From NCBI GenBank assembly GCA_028289445.1, contig JANQPO010000024.1, positions 21,035 through 85,034 of the forward strand: a DNA stretch of 64,000 nt. The letters run 5' to 3'. This DNA comes from Tepidamorphaceae bacterium. Lineage in GTDB: Bacteria > Pseudomonadota > Alphaproteobacteria > Rhizobiales > JAKSCL01. The notes beneath the pieces were generated by a model. The model was not told where the DNA came from. It saw only the letters and a list, made by a program, of their open reading frames with translations, and made no database searches. Shown here piece by piece: positions 48,471-58,484 of the stretch (positions are counted from its first letter, which is position 1; the number at the start of each line of letters is the position of its first letter). The translations under genes were made by a program, and so were the position numbers.

Positions 48471-49645
48471 GCGACACGGTGCGGCCGGAAACGGAAGACG
48501 CGCTCGCTGCGTTCGTCGCCGAGGCAGACAGCAAGGCGCTGCCCCTGGACATTCGCGGCGGCGGAACGAAGCGTGCGCTCGGTCGGCCGACCCAGACGGG
48601 CGCGACAATCGACCTTTCCGGTCTGACCGGCATCACGCTCTACGAACCGTCGGAACTGGTGATCGCCGCACGAGCCGGAACGCCAGTGGCGGATGTTGAG
48701 GCGGCGCTTGCCGAAAATGGTCAGCACCTGGCTTTCGAGCCGATGGACTACCGCCATCTTTACGGCATGAACGGCGGCTCGTCGACGATCGGGGCGGTCG
48801 CAGCGTGTAACATCTCCGGCCCGCGACGGATCATGACCGGTGCGGCCCGCGATAGCCTGATCGGCGTGCGCCTGGTCAACGGCAAGGGTGAGGCCGTGAA
48901 GTCCGGCGGTCGGGTAATGAAAAACGTCACCGGCTATGACCTCGTCAAGCTGATGGCGGGCGCCCACGGGACGCTCGGCATTCTAACGGAAGTAACGTTC
49001 AAGGTGCTTCCGAAACCGGAGGCCGCGCTGACGCTCGTCTACGCCGGTCTCGCCGACGAAAAGGCGCGCGAGGCGATGTCGGAGGCGCTGGGCAGTCCGT
49101 TCGAGATCACCGGCGCCGCGCACCTGCCGGGCGATCCGGCGCGTACGCTCTTGCGCATCGAAGGTTTCCCTCAGTCACTCGATTATCGCGCCGGCGAGTT
49201 GACGCGCGATCTGAAGCGCTTCGGCACGCCGGAACGCCTGGAGACTGAGGCCAGCGAAACGGAGTGGCAAGCGATCCGAGATGTCGTGCCGCTGGCGGCA
49301 CCGACGGAACGGGCAGTTTGGCGGATTTCGACGGCACCGACCCGCGGGCCTGCGGTTGCAGCGGCAATCTCCAACCGGATCGATGCCGCGTACTATTTCG
49401 ACTGGGGCGGTGGGCTGATCTGGCTGGCATGCGCCGCCGAGGGCGATGCCGGCGCCGCTATCATCCGCGAAGCGCTCGGTGGCAAGGGCCACGCGACACT
49501 GGTCCGTGCGCCGGACGACATTCGGGCGGCGGTTGATGTTTTCGAGCCGCAACCAGACGCGTTGATGGCACTGACCAAAGGCGTGAAGACAACGTTCGAT
49601 CCAGGCGGGATTCTCAATCCCGGCCGGATGTATGCGGGTGTCTAA
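48467..49645 (+). CDS. glcE: Glycolate oxidase FAD-binding subunit GlcE
   Basis: 392 residues, second PCMH-type subunit. RGGGTKRALGRP, the GMNGGSSTIGAVAACNISGPRRI region and GRVMKNVTGYDLVKLMAGAHGTLGILTEVT are typical. The C-terminus DPGGILNPGRMYAGV is the conserved end of the family. The GTG at 48467 overlaps the glcD stop (GTGA), so translation is coupled. Confidence 0.9.
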   Translation: MSDTVRPETEDALAAFVAEADSKALPLDIRGGGTKRALGRPTQTGATIDLSGLTGITLYEPSELVIAARAGTPVADVEAALAENGQHLAFEPMDYRHLYGMNGGSSTIGAVAACNISGPRRIMTGAARDSLIGVRLVNGKGEAVKSGGRVMKNVTGYDLVKLMAGAHGTLGILTEVTFKVLPKPEAALTLVYAGLADEKAREAMSEALGSPFEITGAAHLPGDPARTLLRIEGFPQSLDYRAGELTRDLKRFGTPERLETEASETEWQAIRDVVPLAAPTERAVWRISTAPTRGPAVAAAISNRIDAAYYFDWGGGLIWLACAAEGDAGAAIIREALGGKGHATLVRAPDDIRAAVDVFEPQPDALMALTKGVKTTFDPGGILNPGRMYAGV

Positions 49646-49660
49646 GGGTAGGGTCGCGCG

Positions 49661-51025
49661 ATGCAGACGAACTTTTCCGCTGAACTGCTCAAAGACCCCG
49701 CCATGCAGGCGTCGGAGGAGATCCTTCGCACCTGCGTCCATTGCGGCTTCTGCACAGCGACCTGTCCGACCTATGTGCTCTTGGGAGATGAACTCGATTC
49801 GCCGCGCGGGCGGATTTACCAGATTAAGGACATGTTCGAGAACGAGAAGCCGGCGTCGGCGGACGTGGTCAAACATGTCGATCGCTGCCTGTCGTGCCTC
49901 TCGTGCATGACGACGTGTCCCTCGGGTGTGCACTACATGCACCTGGTCGATCATGCCCGTGCCTATATCGAGGAGACCCATGACCGGGGTGTCCTCGACA
50001 AGATGATGCGGAGTGTGCTGGCCTTCGTCTTGCCTTACCCAAGCCGCTTTCGCTGGTCGCTCTATGGCGCGATGATCGGCAAACCTTTCGCACCGCTCTT
50101 GCGTCTGATCCCAGGGATCGGACCGCGCCTTGCGGCCATGTTGGCGCTGGCGCCGTCGACCGTCGCGCCTCGTTCCGCGCTGGAAGGGCCGCGCACCATC
50201 GCGGCAAAGGGTGAGCGAACGGCGCGCGTTGCCATTCTCTCGGGCTGTGCTCAGCGCGTGCTTCAGCCCGGCACGAATGACGCGACGATCGAGCTTTTGA
50301 CCCGCATGGGCGTCGAGATCGTGTTGCCGGAGGGCGAGGGCTGTTGCGGCGCTCTGGTCCATCACATGGGCAACGAAACCGCGTCTCATGCCCAGGCCGC
50401 GCAAAATGTCGATGCCTGGACCCGCGAGATTGAAGGCGAGGGGCTGGATGCCATCATCATCACGGCGTCCGGCTGCGGTACGACGGTGAAGGACTACGGT
50501 TTCATGTTCCGCGATGATCCCGCTTATGCGGAAAAAGCGGCGAAAGTCTCGGATCTGACCAAGGACATCACTGAGTTCCTGGAGGGCATGGACCTACCAG
50601 AAGCCGTGGTCGAGACCGACGCGGTGCTTGCCTATCACTCGGCCTGCTCCATGCAACACGGCCAGCAGATCAAGACGGCTCCGCAAAAGCTGCTCAAGCG
50701 CAGCGGCTTCAAGGTGAAGGACGTGCCGGAGGGTCATTTGTGCTGTGGTTCTGCCGGTGTCTACAACATCATGCAGCCGGAGATCGCGTCCGAGTTGAAG
50801 GTCCGAAAGGTCAAGAACATCGAAAGCGTCGAACCGGATGTGATCGCGACCGGCAATATCGGCTGCATCACCCAGATCGGCTCCGGCACGGATACGCCGA
50901 TCCTGCACACAGTCGAACTGATCAATTGGGTCACCGGCGGCGTACGCCCCGGCGCGTTAGAAGACGTGATCCTGCCCGGTGAGCGCAAGGCCGGCGAAAA
51001 TCCATTCCTGGCTGCGGCAGAATAG
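49661..51025 (+). CDS. glcF: Glycolate oxidase iron-sulfur subunit GlcF
   Basis: 454 residues. Two N-terminal 4Fe-4S motifs, CVHCGFCTATCP and CLSCLSCMTTCPSG, are followed by two CCG domains (GCCGALVHHMG and LCCGSAGVYN). It passes electrons from GlcD/GlcE to quinone. It begins 15 bp after glcE and ends the operon. GlcF and LutA are distantly related, and the window carries both systems. Confidence 0.91.
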   Translation: MQTNFSAELLKDPAMQASEEILRTCVHCGFCTATCPTYVLLGDELDSPRGRIYQIKDMFENEKPASADVVKHVDRCLSCLSCMTTCPSGVHYMHLVDHARAYIEETHDRGVLDKMMRSVLAFVLPYPSRFRWSLYGAMIGKPFAPLLRLIPGIGPRLAAMLALAPSTVAPRSALEGPRTIAAKGERTARVAILSGCAQRVLQPGTNDATIELLTRMGVEIVLPEGEGCCGALVHHMGNETASHAQAAQNVDAWTREIEGEGLDAIIITASGCGTTVKDYGFMFRDDPAYAEKAAKVSDLTKDITEFLEGMDLPEAVVETDAVLAYHSACSMQHGQQIKTAPQKLLKRSGFKVKDVPEGHLCCGSAGVYNIMQPEIASELKVRKVKNIESVEPDVIATGNIGCITQIGSGTDTPILHTVELINWVTGGVRPGALEDVILPGERKAGENPFLAAAE

Positions 51026-51101
51026 CGCTTAGCGGAAAAATGGGGCTTGCAATTCGGCGGGTGCCGGGTGCCACTACAGGCAGTCACGCCCCGGAGCACC
51101 C

Positions 51102-51950
51102 ATGCCGCATCGCCTTGCCTGTCTGCTTGCCGTAATCGGATCGATCGCGGTCTTTGAACCGGCGGCCGCTCAATCCGGTCCGAGCTTCGATTGCGCCAAG
51201 GCCGCCGCCGACATCGAATTCCTGATTTGCGACTCGCCGACGTTCTCCGATTTGGATCGCGCGCTCGCCGCGACTTATCGGGACGCCGCAGCAATCGCGA
51301 CCTCTCGTGGCGACGATGCCGTTGAAAAATTGAAGGCGGGGCAACGCCAATGGCTGTCGCGCCGCAACGACTGCATGACCGTCGACGATATCGAAGCCTG
51401 CGTCGACTACGCGTATCGCGACCGGATCGGTTTCCTGGCGTTGGTCTATGACGGCATTGCTCCCGGCCCCTATCCGGTCGAGCGGCCGTTGGATGGGTTC
51501 GAAAATGCACCGCCGGCGGTAATCGACGCGGTGCGCGTGCTGCCCGATTGCGATCTGGACAATGTTCCGCCGCAACTCACCGTCTTCGATCGCGATCTTG
51601 GATACGAGCTGTGGATGGTGCCGTGCTGGCTGGCGGCCTACAACGCCGGCAGCGCGGCGGTTGTCGTCAAGACCGGTGAGCCGGCGTTCGCGATTGCCGT
51701 CGCTTTCGAGCCGCCGCCGGGCGGTCCGACGGAATGGGCCGACAGCTTGACATTTCCGTCCGTCGACCTTGCCACCGGCGACATCCTCTCGTTTCACAAG
51801 GGACGTGGGCCCGGCGATTGCGGAACCTATGCCCAATACCGCTGGGACGGCCGCGAGACCGTTCGTCTCATCGAGTATCGCGAGAAAGACGACTGTGACG
51901 GTGTCTGGACGGAGCCCAGCGCGTATCCGCTGATCTATCGCGCCTGGTGA
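51102..51950 (+). CDS. Secreted LprI-like/DUF1176-type protein
   Basis: 282 residues with a signal peptide (AVIGSIAVFEPAAAQ). Residues ~30-105 form an LprI-like domain: FDCAKAAADIEFLICDSPTFSDLDRALAATYRDA, then LKAGQRQWLSRRNDC, with four conserved cysteines. The remaining ~170 residues look like a DUF1176 region (LWMVPCWLAAYNAGSAAVVV, GDCGTYAQYRW). LprI domains can inhibit lysozyme. Periplasmic, monocistronic; a role in envelope protection is inferred. Confidence 0.75.
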   Translation: MPHRLACLLAVIGSIAVFEPAAAQSGPSFDCAKAAADIEFLICDSPTFSDLDRALAATYRDAAAIATSRGDDAVEKLKAGQRQWLSRRNDCMTVDDIEACVDYAYRDRIGFLALVYDGIAPGPYPVERPLDGFENAPPAVIDAVRVLPDCDLDNVPPQLTVFDRDLGYELWMVPCWLAAYNAGSAAVVVKTGEPAFAIAVAFEPPPGGPTEWADSLTFPSVDLATGDILSFHKGRGPGDCGTYAQYRWDGRETVRLIEYREKDDCDGVWTEPSAYPLIYRAW

Positions 51951-51956
51951 GGATCG

Positions 51957-52928
51957 CTACCAACCGAGCCGGTCGGCAAAGCGGCGGTAGATTGGGCTTT
52001 CGGCCTCAAACACATAGTCGACCTGCGCGACCATGATCGCGGTCGCGCCGGCGGCACGCAGCCGCGCGGTTGCCGCAAAAACCGCATCCTCGGCCAGGAC
52101 ACCGGACAACTCGAAAGGTCCATCGCCGGTGACAGTTACGGCCGTTTCGAAGGCATCGGTCGCGGCATCGCGCGTCTCGCCCGTTGCCGTGGCGCGGACA
52201 AGGCGGTTCGTGCGGCCGCGTCCTTCGGCTTCGATGCGGACCAGGATCTCAGCCAGCGCGGCGCGTGTTGCGGTGTCCCAGTCGGCGCGCAGGGACGCGG
52301 CCAGGTTGGCCTGGCTTTCCAGGATCACCCCGTCGGTGAGGACTTTCAGCGCGTTGGCGGCCAGCGTCGCGCCGGTCGTCGTGATGTCGACGATCAGGTC
52401 GGCGGTGCCGGCTGCCGGGGTGCCTTCGGTCGCGCCCGAGCTTTCGACCAGCCGGTAGTCGCGGAAATCCGCCATGCCGTGACCGGCCAGAAAGCGGCGC
52501 GTGAGGTTCAAATACTTCGTCGCGATGCGCGGTACGCGGCCGGTCTCGGCGCGCATGGCAATCGAGATGTCATCCAGATCGGCAACCGTATCGACATCGA
52601 TCCATGCGGCGGGCACGGCGATCACGACATTGGCGTGGCCAAAGCCGAGTGGCATGAGGAGATCGACAGCTTCGTCGGTTTCGGGGATCGTCTCGCGGAT
52701 CAGGTCCGCGCCGGTGACACCCAGGTGCAGCGCGCCGGTCGCAAGGCCGCCGGCGATTTCCGATGCCGAGAGATAGCGCACCTCGACGCCGTCCACGCCA
52801 GCGAGCGCGCCGCGATAGCCGCGATTGCCGCGCTCGCGCGACAGCGCCAGTCCGGCGCGGGTGAAGAAGGCGTCCGCGTTCTCCTGCAAACGCCCCTTTG
52901 AGGGAATGCCGAGGGTGAGCGCCGCCAT
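51957..52928 (-). CDS. hisG: ATP phosphoribosyltransferase HisG
   Basis: 323 residues, first enzyme of histidine synthesis (PRPP + ATP). Key stretches: GIPSKGRLQENA at the N-terminus, DLIRETIPETDEAVDLLMPL and the PRPP loop SSGATEGTPAAGTADLIVDITTTGATL. The ATG at 52928 overlaps the hisZ stop (TGATG); a GTG one codon earlier is possible. It is longer than the ~210-230 residues of short HisG, yet hisZ is present, so it is a HisZ-dependent enzyme with an extended C-terminus. Convergent with the LprI-like gene (6 bp apart). Confidence 0.9.
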   Translation of the reverse strand: MAALTLGIPSKGRLQENADAFFTRAGLALSRERGNRGYRGALAGVDGVEVRYLSASEIAGGLATGALHLGVTGADLIRETIPETDEAVDLLMPLGFGHANVVIAVPAAWIDVDTVADLDDISIAMRAETGRVPRIATKYLNLTRRFLAGHGMADFRDYRLVESSGATEGTPAAGTADLIVDITTTGATLAANALKVLTDGVILESQANLAASLRADWDTATRAALAEILVRIEAEGRGRTNRLVRATATGETRDAATDAFETAVTVTGDGPFELSGVLAEDAVFAATARLRAAGATAIMVAQVDYVFEAESPIYRRFADRLGW

Positions 52929-54100
52929 CACGCCGTCTCCGGAAAGAGGCGCGCGACCCAGAGCGAAAAGCCGACGGCGGATAGAGGCGCAGGGCTGCCC
53001 AACAGCTCCATCAGTGCATCATAACGCCCGCCGCCGATCAGCTTGCCGCCGGCTGGATCGTCCGGCGCGTGGAGGTCGAAGACGAGACCGGTGTAATAGT
53101 CGAGCGGGCGCGCGAAGCCGCAGTCGAAACGGATGTCGGCCTGGCCGGTCTCCGCTTCGATTAGCGCCAGCCGTCGCGCGTGACAGCGCTCCAGCGGTTC
53201 GGTCAGGTCGAGGCCCGCGGACTTGGCGAGCGTCTCCACCCGGTCAAGCGCGTCACCGTGCGGCGCGACGATGGCTTCGAACTGAAGAAGAAGATCGCGT
53301 TTCGCATCGGTCAGCCCGTCGCCAGCGGTCAGCATCGCCTTTTCGACGAAGCGTTTCGCGATCTCGCGCGGACCGCGACCGCCGACCGGCTCCGTGCCGC
53401 TCATTGCCAGCACATCCTCCACGACACGTGTCGCATCCTCCGCTTTTCCGGCATGGAGCAGCGCGGCGAGTGCGGGGAACGCCGAGGTGTCGGCCTCGGG
53501 CGCGGCGTCCATGCGTTTGAAGAACGCGGACAGGCCCTCCGCACGGCCCTGTTGCCGCCAGAGGCGCCGCCGCCAAATCGCCGGCAGATTGAGCGCATCC
53601 AGGAACGCCGCCGCTAGACCGACATCGCCGATGCGCACCAGTGGATCGCGAACGCCGGCAAGCGCCGCCGCTTCGACGGCGAGCGCGATGGTCTGCGCAT
53701 CGTCCTTCACTTCGTCGGCGCCGCCATAGGCCTCGACGCCGGCTTGGAGGAATTCGCTCTGTTCAGCGGAATCGGGACGGTGGCGGAAGACGGGACCCAG
53801 ATAGGAGAGGCGGGCCACGCCGCCGCCGGCTTTCAAATGGTCGCGGGCGACCGGGATCGTGAAATCCGGGCGCAGGCAGAATTCGCGGCCGGTCGGGTCG
53901 CTGGTCACGTACATGCGCCGGCGCACGTCCTCGCCGGAATAATCGAGGAACGGCGTAACAGGTTGCAGGATCGGCGGATCGACCGGCGAGAAGCCCTTGT
54001 CGGCAAAGAGCGCTGCTAGGGATTCAAGATTCTCTTCGCGCTCGACTTGGTCCGAAACCCGGTTCTCACTTTTCGGGTCTCGCGCGGCACCCTCAGCCAT
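52928..54100 (-). CDS. hisZ: ATP phosphoribosyltransferase regulatory subunit HisZ
   Basis: 390 residues, a class II synthetase-like paralog of HisRS lacking aminoacylation function. It has [27 protein letters not shown] and the C-terminal [14 protein letters not shown]. It assembles with HisG as its regulatory subunit and histidine sensor. It starts 8 bp inside the hisS end. The order hisS-hisZ-hisG is common in Hyphomicrobiales. Confidence 0.9.
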   Translation of the reverse strand: MAEGAARDPKSENRVSDQVEREENLESLAALFADKGFSPVDPPILQPVTPFLDYSGEDVRRRMYVTSDPTGREFCLRPDFTIPVARDHLKAGGGVARLSYLGPVFRHRPDSAEQSEFLQAGVEAYGGADEVKDDAQTIALAVEAAALAGVRDPLVRIGDVGLAAAFLDALNLPAIWRRRLWRQQGRAEGLSAFFKRMDAAPEADTSAFPALAALLHAGKAEDATRVVEDVLAMSGTEPVGGRGPREIAKRFVEKAMLTAGDGLTDAKRDLLLQFEAIVAPHGDALDRVETLAKSAGLDLTEPLERCHARRLALIEAETGQADIRFDCGFARPLDYYTGLVFDLHAPDDPAGGKLIGGGRYDALMELLGSPAPLSAVGFSLWVARLFPETA

Positions 54101-55601
54101 CGCCGCGCTCCTGTTTTGCGAGCAGCGCTTTCACCTCTTTGACCAGATCGTCGCGGGGGATTTCGAACTGGCCGGGGCGCTCTTCCTTCCACTGCTCGTG
54201 GCTGTCGATGGCGGCGGCTGCGGCGGCGCCGGCGGCGAGGTCCTTGACCTGGAGAACACCGCGCTCGCGTTCGTCGGACCCCTCGATGATGACGCAAGGG
54301 CTGTTCCGCTGATCGGCGTATTGGAACTGTTTGCCGACATTCTTCGGATTGCCCAGGAAGACCTCGGCGCGAATGTTTTCGGCGCGGAGATCGGCGGCCA
54401 TTTGCTGGTAGTCGGCCATGCGATCGCGGTCCATGACGGCGATGACGACGGGGCCGGCTTGCTGGTCTGTCTTCGTTTTGCCGAGAAGCTTCAGCGCCGT
54501 GTAGAGCCGCGAAACGCCGACGGAAAAGCCGGTGGCGGGGACAGGTTGACTGATGAAGCGAGAGACGAGTCCGTCATAGCGCCCACCGCCGCCGACGGAA
54601 CCGAAGCGGACGGGACGTCCCTTCTCGTCCTCCACGGGGATGGTGACCTCGGCCTCGTAGACGGGGCCGGTATAGTATTCGAGGCCACGGACGACGGTGG
54701 GATCGATATGGATGCGGTCGGTTCCGAAGCCGCCGGCTTTGACCAATTGCGCCATCTGTTCGAGTTCAGAATAAGCCTCAACTATTGCGCTCGTATCCCA
54801 CTCGATATTTTGATCTTCTATGCGATCGAGAAAATTCGTTGTTGACTCTAAGCCCTCCTGGGCAAACTCGATATATTGGCAGACAAATTCGACTTGCTCA
54901 TTGCTCAGACCAGCACCTTTGGTGAAATCCCCGCTTTCGTCCTTGCGCCCCGGTCCCAGTAGCAGTCGAACGCCCTCGACACCGAATTTGTCTAGCTTGT
55001 CGATGGACCGCAGCACGGCCAGCTTTTGCGCGTCGTCGGAGACGCCGATGGCTTCCATCACGCCATCCAGCACCTTCCGGTTGTTGACCCGGATGACGTA
55101 TTGCCCGCGCTCGAAGCCCAGCGCTTCCATCGTATCGGCGGCCATCATGCACATCTCGGCATCGGCGGCGACGGATGAGGCACCGACAGTGTCGGCATCC
55201 ATCTGCATGAATTGGCGAAAACGTCCCGGCCCCGGCTTCTCATTGCGGAAGACATAGCCGGAGCGGTAGCTGCGATAGGGTTTCGGCAGGTCCTGGAAGT
55301 TCTCCGCCACGTATCGTGCGAGCGGCGCCGTTAGATCATAGCGCAGCGACAGCCAGCGCTCGTCGTCGTCCTGGAACGAGAAGATGCCCTGGTTTGGCCG
55401 GTCCTCGTCGGGCAGGAACTTGCCCAGCGCTTCGGTGTATTCCACGAACGGCGTTTCGATCGGCTCGAAGCCATAGCGCTCGTAGACCTTGCGGATTTCG
55501 CCGAGCATCGCCTCGACGCCCCGGATCTCGGCCGGGTCGACATCGCGAAAGCCCTTCGGCGCCTGCGCGGCCGGGCGCTTGATTTTCTCTTTTTTCGCCA
55601 T
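54093..55601 (-). CDS. hisS: Histidyl-tRNA synthetase
   Basis: 502 residues. Class II motifs: motif 1 [16 protein letters not shown], motif 2 [21 protein letters not shown], the HisA element and motif 3 [14 protein letters not shown]. The C-terminal anticodon-binding domain starts near [10 protein letters not shown]. The ATG at 55601 (MAKKEKIKR) starts a basic alphaproteobacterial leader; an in-frame start at 55685 has no protein character. A section at residues ~225-280 is unusually AT-rich compared with the rest. Confidence 0.93.
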   Translation of the reverse strand: MAKKEKIKRPAAQAPKGFRDVDPAEIRGVEAMLGEIRKVYERYGFEPIETPFVEYTEALGKFLPDEDRPNQGIFSFQDDDERWLSLRYDLTAPLARYVAENFQDLPKPYRSYRSGYVFRNEKPGPGRFRQFMQMDADTVGASSVAADAEMCMMAADTMEALGFERGQYVIRVNNRKVLDGVMEAIGVSDDAQKLAVLRSIDKLDKFGVEGVRLLLGPGRKDESGDFTKGAGLSNEQVEFVCQYIEFAQEGLESTTNFLDRIEDQNIEWDTSAIVEAYSELEQMAQLVKAGGFGTDRIHIDPTVVRGLEYYTGPVYEAEVTIPVEDEKGRPVRFGSVGGGGRYDGLVSRFISQPVPATGFSVGVSRLYTALKLLGKTKTDQQAGPVVIAVMDRDRMADYQQMAADLRAENIRAEVFLGNPKNVGKQFQYADQRNSPCVIIEGSDERERGVLQVKDLAAGAAAAAAIDSHEQWKEERPGQFEIPRDDLVKEVKALLAKQERGDG

Positions 55602-55700
55602 GGATCGCTTCGAACAAAAAAGGCGGGCGAATATGCCCGTCCGGTCCCCGCCCGGCTGTCTAGCCGATAGGGGCGGGAGCGGCAAGCGGTGAGGGGAAGT

Positions 55701-55758
55701 GCAACGGCCCGGACGCCGGGTGGTTCTGGACAGGACGGGGTGACGCCCGGACCGTTGC
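55701..55758 (-). terminator. Inverted repeat between cheZ and hisS
   Basis: GCAACGG-CCCGG pairs with CCGG-ACCGTTGC across a ~34-nt loop that itself contains CCGGGTGG. It lies just downstream of the cheZ stop on the cheZ strand. No T-run was seen, so its function as a terminator is uncertain. Confidence 0.35.
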
Positions 55759-55769
55759 GTTGGGGAGGG

Positions 55770-56495
55770 TTAGTCGAACAATGCGTCGATGTCGTCCTGC
55801 GAAGCCACATCTTGGTCGGAATGTAGCGATGGCCCGGAAGCAAGGCCGCTTTCGCAGGAGGACTTGATTGCGTCGACGGAATCGATTCCCGAAAAGGACT
55901 CGATCCCTCCCCAAATTTCCATCATCCGGTCGACCCGCTCTTCGATGAAACCGAAGGTGCGGACGACTTTGGTGATACGTTGGCCTGTGACATCCTGAAA
56001 GTTGCAGGCCTCAAAGACCTGAACGACGTTTTCCTGGATGTCGTTGATCATGTCGCGCTCGTGGCCGTTGAGGTTGGCCGCGAGATTTCCAGCATTTTCG
56101 TCGATGATTTCGGCGGCGCTGAGAATGGCTTCCGTCGCGTGCTCGGTGCCCTTGACGACGGCTTCCAGCTCGTCGGAGACACGCGCCGACTCCGAGCCCG
56201 TCAGGCCCTCATAGCGCAAGGTGGCGATTTCGGACTTGGTTTCGGAGATGGCGTCTTGGATGGAGTCCATCTCCATCTTGAGCTTGACGGCTTCTGAGAG
56301 TTCCTCGCGGTACTTTACGAAGAAACTCTCGTCTTGTTGCGGTGCGGCACCCTCGGCCGGGGCAACGCCTTGTTGCAGCATCGTCTTGATGTCGGACAGG
56401 ATGTCGAGGACAGCGGATGGCTCGGCCGATCCGTCGCCGCCATTGGACAGACCACGGCCGAAACTCTCGATCCGGAATGTCCGTTGAGCCATCAT
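55770..56495 (-). CDS. cheZ: Protein phosphatase CheZ-like
   Basis: 241 residues, mostly helical. The central helical hairpin with the catalytic region ends FQDVTGQRITKVVRTFGFIEERVDRM (the Gln of QDVTGQ is the phosphatase residue). The C-terminal peptide DVASQDDIDALFD is the CheY-binding motif. It dephosphorylates CheY-P. No other chemotaxis gene is in the window, so it is an orphan here. Start ATGATG at 56495/56492. Divergent from the L,D-transpeptidase across ~290 bp, with an AT-rich stretch near 56540-56600 that may hold the promoters. Confidence 0.88.
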   Translation of the reverse strand: MMAQRTFRIESFGRGLSNGGDGSAEPSAVLDILSDIKTMLQQGVAPAEGAAPQQDESFFVKYREELSEAVKLKMEMDSIQDAISETKSEIATLRYEGLTGSESARVSDELEAVVKGTEHATEAILSAAEIIDENAGNLAANLNGHERDMINDIQENVVQVFEACNFQDVTGQRITKVVRTFGFIEERVDRMMEIWGGIESFSGIDSVDAIKSSCESGLASGPSLHSDQDVASQDDIDALFD

Positions 56496-56785
56496 GTCCA
56501 GTCCCCGAAGCGGTCAGCGTGCATCGTGCCGGCAGATATATACTCATGGTTGTAAATAATTGGTATCGATACACGTATAGCGATAAAAAATTTCGCATTA
56601 AGCCGCCGTTCACGCTGGCACCTAACCGTTCGTTAGGCATCTTGCGACGGGTCACGATCAGTTTATGGGTCGGTAAGAAGGTTTTGCGGTATCGTGCCGG
56701 CCGGAGTGTGGACACCGGTCGGGATCAACCCGGCCGTCATAGTCGCATGTCCCCCAAACTGGTTTTGCATCTTGGGAGGTGTTGC

Positions 56786-57535
56786 GTGAGAGTTTCAAAC
56801 CTGGCCCTTTTGGCGGCGCTGGCGGTAGCGCTTTTCGGGGCCGAGCCGGCGAGTGCCGGACAGGAAAACTGGTTCATTTTCGGAAAACGAAGCGTTGAGA
56901 CCGATCGCGCGCCCGCGCCGCGCGTCAATCGACGCAACGTGCGCGCACCGAGTTATCGCGAGCGTCAGGTCCGGTCTCGTCAAGCGCTGCCGGCGCGCCA
57001 ATCGACGTCCGTCCGCAAGCCGCGCCGGCTGGCGACGACACCGACGACGTCCTCGGTCTACCAACCGGCACGGCAATATCAACGCCAGACCGTCGCCTAT
57101 TATGGCGACCAGGCGCCGGGCACCGTGGTGATCGATACGCGGGAGCGCTTTCTCTATCACGTTCATGCGGACGGAACGGCGACACGCTACGGTGTCGGCG
57201 TCGGTCGCGCGGGATTTGAATGGCGGGGGACTGCGACGATCGAGCGCAAGGCCGAATGGCCGGACTGGCGCCCGCCGAAGGAGATGATCGCCCGCGAGAA
57301 GGCCAAGGGCCGCACGCTTCCCGAGATGATGCCAGGCGGTCCCAACAATCCGCTGGGTGCCCGCGCGCTTTATCTCTATCAGGGCAAGCGCGACACGCTT
57401 TATCGCATTCATGGCACCAACAATCCGCGATCGATCGGGCTGGCGATGTCGTCCGGCTGTATTCGGATGATGAACGACGATGTCACGCATCTCTACAACT
57501 CGGTTTCCATGGGCACCAAAGTCGTTGTGATGTGA
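56786..57535 (+). CDS. L,D-transpeptidase (YkuD/ErfK family)
   Basis: 249 residues. The GTG at 56786 follows GGGAGGTG and starts a clear signal peptide (NLALLAALAVALFGAEPASAG). An Arg/Ser/Pro-rich low-complexity linker covers ~40-115, then the YkuD domain with HGTNNPRSIGLAMSSGCIRM, where His and Cys form the active site. It crosslinks peptidoglycan stem peptides in the 3-3 manner or attaches proteins. The ATG at 56747 would add 13 residues; the GTG is preferred on SD grounds. Confidence 0.88.
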   Translation: MRVSNLALLAALAVALFGAEPASAGQENWFIFGKRSVETDRAPAPRVNRRNVRAPSYRERQVRSRQALPARQSTSVRKPRRLATTPTTSSVYQPARQYQRQTVAYYGDQAPGTVVIDTRERFLYHVHADGTATRYGVGVGRAGFEWRGTATIERKAEWPDWRPPKEMIAREKAKGRTLPEMMPGGPNNPLGARALYLYQGKRDTLYRIHGTNNPRSIGLAMSSGCIRMMNDDVTHLYNSVSMGTKVVVM

Positions 57536-57656
57536 CGACGGCAAACAGGGGCGGCCTGGTGTCGCCCTTTTCGTTTGTGGTCCTTAGTGCGTTATGGGGT
57601 CTAGTTTGACGACAATCGGGCTTGGCGCCTCCTGGGCCGCCGACTATTCTGCCGCC

Positions 57657-58379
57657 ATGCGTCTGACGGTCTTTTGCCTCGTTCTTGGTTTCGCGCTTTT
57701 CGGCTCCGCCGCCGGTTCCGCGCCGGCGACGTTTTCCGATCGCGAGCTGATCGACGGCTTCATGCGCACCGTGTTCGGCTCTGAGAACATCTGGGTCGCG
57801 CGCAACGCCAAGAACCGCGTGTCGAAATTCGCCGGACCCGTGCGCGTGTTTGTCTCCGACAAGGCGAAGTCGCAAACCAGCCCGGACGTTCGGCGCTTTA
57901 TCCGCGATGTGAACCGGCGCGTGTCGTCGCTGCGGATTTCGACGACCTCCTCGCGGTCGAAGGCCAACTATCACGTCTATCTCGTCAAGCGGACGGATTA
58001 TCAGGCGATCATTCGCGAAACGCTGCCGGATGTGCGCACCGGGTTCTTGGAGCGGGCCGCGTGTTCCGGCATCGCCTTCCTGCGCCCCGATGGCGCGATA
58101 TCCAGGGCGATTGCCTTCATCGTCGTCGATGAGGGGCAACACATGTTTCGCCACTGCATGGTCGAAGAGATCCTGCAGGGGCTTGGACCGTCGAACGACT
58201 CGCATCGGCTAGAGCATTCGATCTTCAACGACCGAAACGCAACGGATCAGTTCACGTCGTTCGACAGCCTTATTTTGAATATGCTCTATCATCCGCGCAT
58301 CAAGGCCGGCATGAGGCGCGGTCAGGTGCGGGAGTTGCTGCCGAGTATCGTCCGCGAGGTGCGTGGTCGTCGGGGTTAG
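57657..58379 (+). CDS. DUF2927 family secreted protein
   Basis: 240 residues with a signal peptide (VFCLVLGFALFGSAAGSA). Typical DUF2927 elements: DRELIDGFMRTVFGSENIW, the CMVEEILQGLGPSNDS stretch and SIFNDRNATDQFTSFDSLILNMLYHPRI. The domain resembles zinc-metalloprotease-like folds without an HExxH. The ATG at 57657 starts the signal peptide. The gene stands alone; function unknown. Confidence 0.82.
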   Translation: MRLTVFCLVLGFALFGSAAGSAPATFSDRELIDGFMRTVFGSENIWVARNAKNRVSKFAGPVRVFVSDKAKSQTSPDVRRFIRDVNRRVSSLRISTTSSRSKANYHVYLVKRTDYQAIIRETLPDVRTGFLERAACSGIAFLRPDGAISRAIAFIVVDEGQHMFRHCMVEEILQGLGPSNDSHRLEHSIFNDRNATDQFTSFDSLILNMLYHPRIKAGMRRGQVRELLPSIVREVRGRRG

Positions 58380-58484
58380 ATCTCAATCGTCATCTTTGAC
58401 CCATTCCCGCCGCAATTGTCTCCTAGCGTATCGCTACGTCAAGAATCAGGTCGGCTTACCGACTGATGTGACAGGGGGTAAAGA

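Noticed and set aside
46920..48608. 562-codon minus-strand frame opposite glcD
   Set aside because: Shadow of a strongly conserved FAD-oxidase gene.
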